This document shows positions 63,153 through 64,000 of a stretch of 64,000 nt of DNA, piece by piece (positions within the stretch are counted from its first letter, which is position 1; each line of letters starts with the position of its first letter). The stretch spans positions 1-64,000 of the forward strand of contig CANKAT010000006.1 in assembly GCA_947479815.1 (NCBI GenBank), given 5' to 3'. Source of the stretch: Sphingobacteriaceae bacterium. Lineage in GTDB: Bacteria; Bacteroidota; Bacteroidia; Sphingobacteriales; Sphingobacteriaceae. The position numbers and the translations under genes are program-made. A model generated the notes under the pieces. The model was not told the DNA's origin. It saw only the letters and a program-made list of their open reading frames with translations, and made no database searches.

Positions 63153-64000
63153 ATGAAACTTCCATTAAACATTGTTCTCTTTACAGGAATATTGATATCC
63201 TCACTCGTCTCTTGTACCGATAAATTTGAGAGCTTAAATACAGATCCCAATCGACCAAAAGATGTTACTCCAGGTGTTTTACTTGGGCAAATGCAGTACA
63301 GAATTGTAAATAATACTATTACAGCTTCCCGAAATTTTACTCATGAATTAATGCAGGTTGATGCTCCCCGATCAAGCACAAGCGGGCAGGGATTACACCG
63401 GTATGTGGTACAGCCAGGAGAGGCAGTTTGGTCAGGGTTTTACGATCGATTAACAGACGTTGATGATATTTATTCTATTGCTGATAATCTTAAGGAGAAT
63501 AATTATAAAGCCATTGCTTTGGTCTACAAAAGTTGGGCTTATTCTATTCTGACAGATCTTTATGGAGATGTTCCTTATTCTCAGGCAATTAAAGCACAGG
63601 AGGGCAATTTTGCACCTGCCTTCGATAAGCAAAAGGATATTTATATTAAAATTCTAAAAGATCTGGAAACTGCCAATACGCTATTTGATGATACCAAGGC
63701 ACTTACCTACGGTGGTGATATGGTGTACAATGCTAATGCGTTAACAAGTGGTAAAAATAGTGGCATTCAGCGCTGGAAAAAATTTGCAAACTCACTTCGT
63801 TTAAGGTTATTGTTAAGAATTTCAAAACGTGATGGTGAAATCAACGTAAATCAGCAAATTAATTCAATTCTTTCTGACCCAACCGCAAATCCTGTTTTTG
63901 CATCGAATTTGGATGATGCAATTTTTAAATATCCAGGTACATTTCCCTACTTTAATCCGTATTACAATGCCAGAACACTTGACTGGAGGGATGGAACTTA
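63153..64000 (+). CDS. SusD/RagB-family lipoprotein (truncated at window edge)
   Basis: At least 282 residues are in view; the gene runs off the right edge, so there is no stop. Lipoprotein signal with lipobox LVSC (Cys about residue 21), then the LNTDPNRP lead-in and helical TPR-like SusD core (KALALVYKSWAYSILTDLYGDVPYSQA-like region near 110-135, RWKKFANSLRLRLLLRIS near 207-224), matching the SusD_2-like branch. It captures glycan at the cell surface for the SusC partner. Confidence 0.9.
   Translation, partial: MKLPLNIVLFTGILISSLVSCTDKFESLNTDPNRPKDVTPGVLLGQMQYRIVNNTITASRNFTHELMQVDAPRSSTSGQGLHRYVVQPGEAVWSGFYDRLTDVDDIYSIADNLKENNYKAIALVYKSWAYSILTDLYGDVPYSQAIKAQEGNFAPAFDKQKDIYIKILKDLETANTLFDDTKALTYGGDMVYNANALTSGKNSGIQRWKKFANSLRLRLLLRISKRDGEINVNQQINSILSDPTANPVFASNLDDAIFKYPGTFPYFNPYYNARTLDWRDGT

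Overview
The window comes from a low-GC member of the Bacteroidota, most likely a Sphingobacteriales relative (Pedobacter/Solitalea-like); I cannot name the genus. The evidence is a SusC/SusD pair at the right edge, futalosine-pathway menaquinone genes, Bacteroidota-type TAnnTTTG promoter boxes, many small lipoproteins, and a NagB fused to a PIG-L domain. Coding sequence is dense on both strands, with no rRNA operon and no CRISPR array.

Layout. 0-5 kb: M20 peptidase, metallo-beta-lactamase hydrolase and LolC/E-type permease, then a 1.3 kb gene-free block of dispersed repeats that is followed by a second copy of the permease gene's last 48 bp. 5.3-8.6 kb (minus): heptose epimerase, MqnD (carrying an in-frame heptanucleotide array) and MqnB. 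8.7-15.8 kb (minus): an electron-transfer cluster with a monohaem cytochrome c, a 76-aa membrane protein, a Tat-exported four-cluster Fe-S protein, an NrfD-type quinone-interacting membrane protein, two further membrane proteins, YceI, a CX4CH lipoprotein and a DUF5777 barrel. It has no recognisable catalytic subunit. 16.2-18.2 kb: queD, folE, fabD. 18.2-18.8 kb: a decayed coiled-coil gene. 19-28.2 kb: a GHL10 hydrolase, an M16 peptidase, and an amino-sugar group (acyltransferase, sulfatase, NagB/PIG-L). 28.4-36.2 kb: an outer-membrane protein, a CsbD-like protein, a CtpA-type protease, a prolyl oligopeptidase, a repeat copy inverted relative to the one at 4 kb, lpxH and prfA.

36.3-48.1 kb is an accessory region beside tRNA-Lys and tRNA-Asp. 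It holds two tandem remnants of integrase-carrying elements, two decayed IS3-type OrfA fragments, a HigBA toxin-antitoxin pair with a perfect 31-bp palindromic operator, a membrane-spanning protein whose gene is flanked by copies of a 9-mer, an FG-GAP lipoprotein, a Tat-exported polysaccharide-pyruvyl-transferase-like protein and an MFS transporter.

48.2-56.2 kb is a sugar-acid operon: KDG/KDGluc-type aldolase, GntP permease, tartronate-semialdehyde reductase, a Tat-exported UxuA-like protein, a glucarate-dehydratase-family enzyme and a PQQ dehydrogenase with a cytochrome c domain. Together these can be read as aldose oxidation outside the cytoplasm, uptake, dehydration, aldol cleavage and reduction to glycerate. 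56.4-59.7 kb is a translationally coupled trio (LpxH-like phosphoesterase, glycosyltransferase, GH1 glucosidase). 59.9 kb to the end is a SusC gene and a SusD gene cut by the window edge.

The signals most worth pursuing are: the incomplete respiratory module with CRP/FNR-like palindromes upstream of two of its transcription units; the NNAGGTY heptamer family that lies inside mqnD and also spans a convergent gene junction; the dispersed repeat with the duplicated permease tail; and the CACTTAATT motif flanking the membrane-spanning protein gene.
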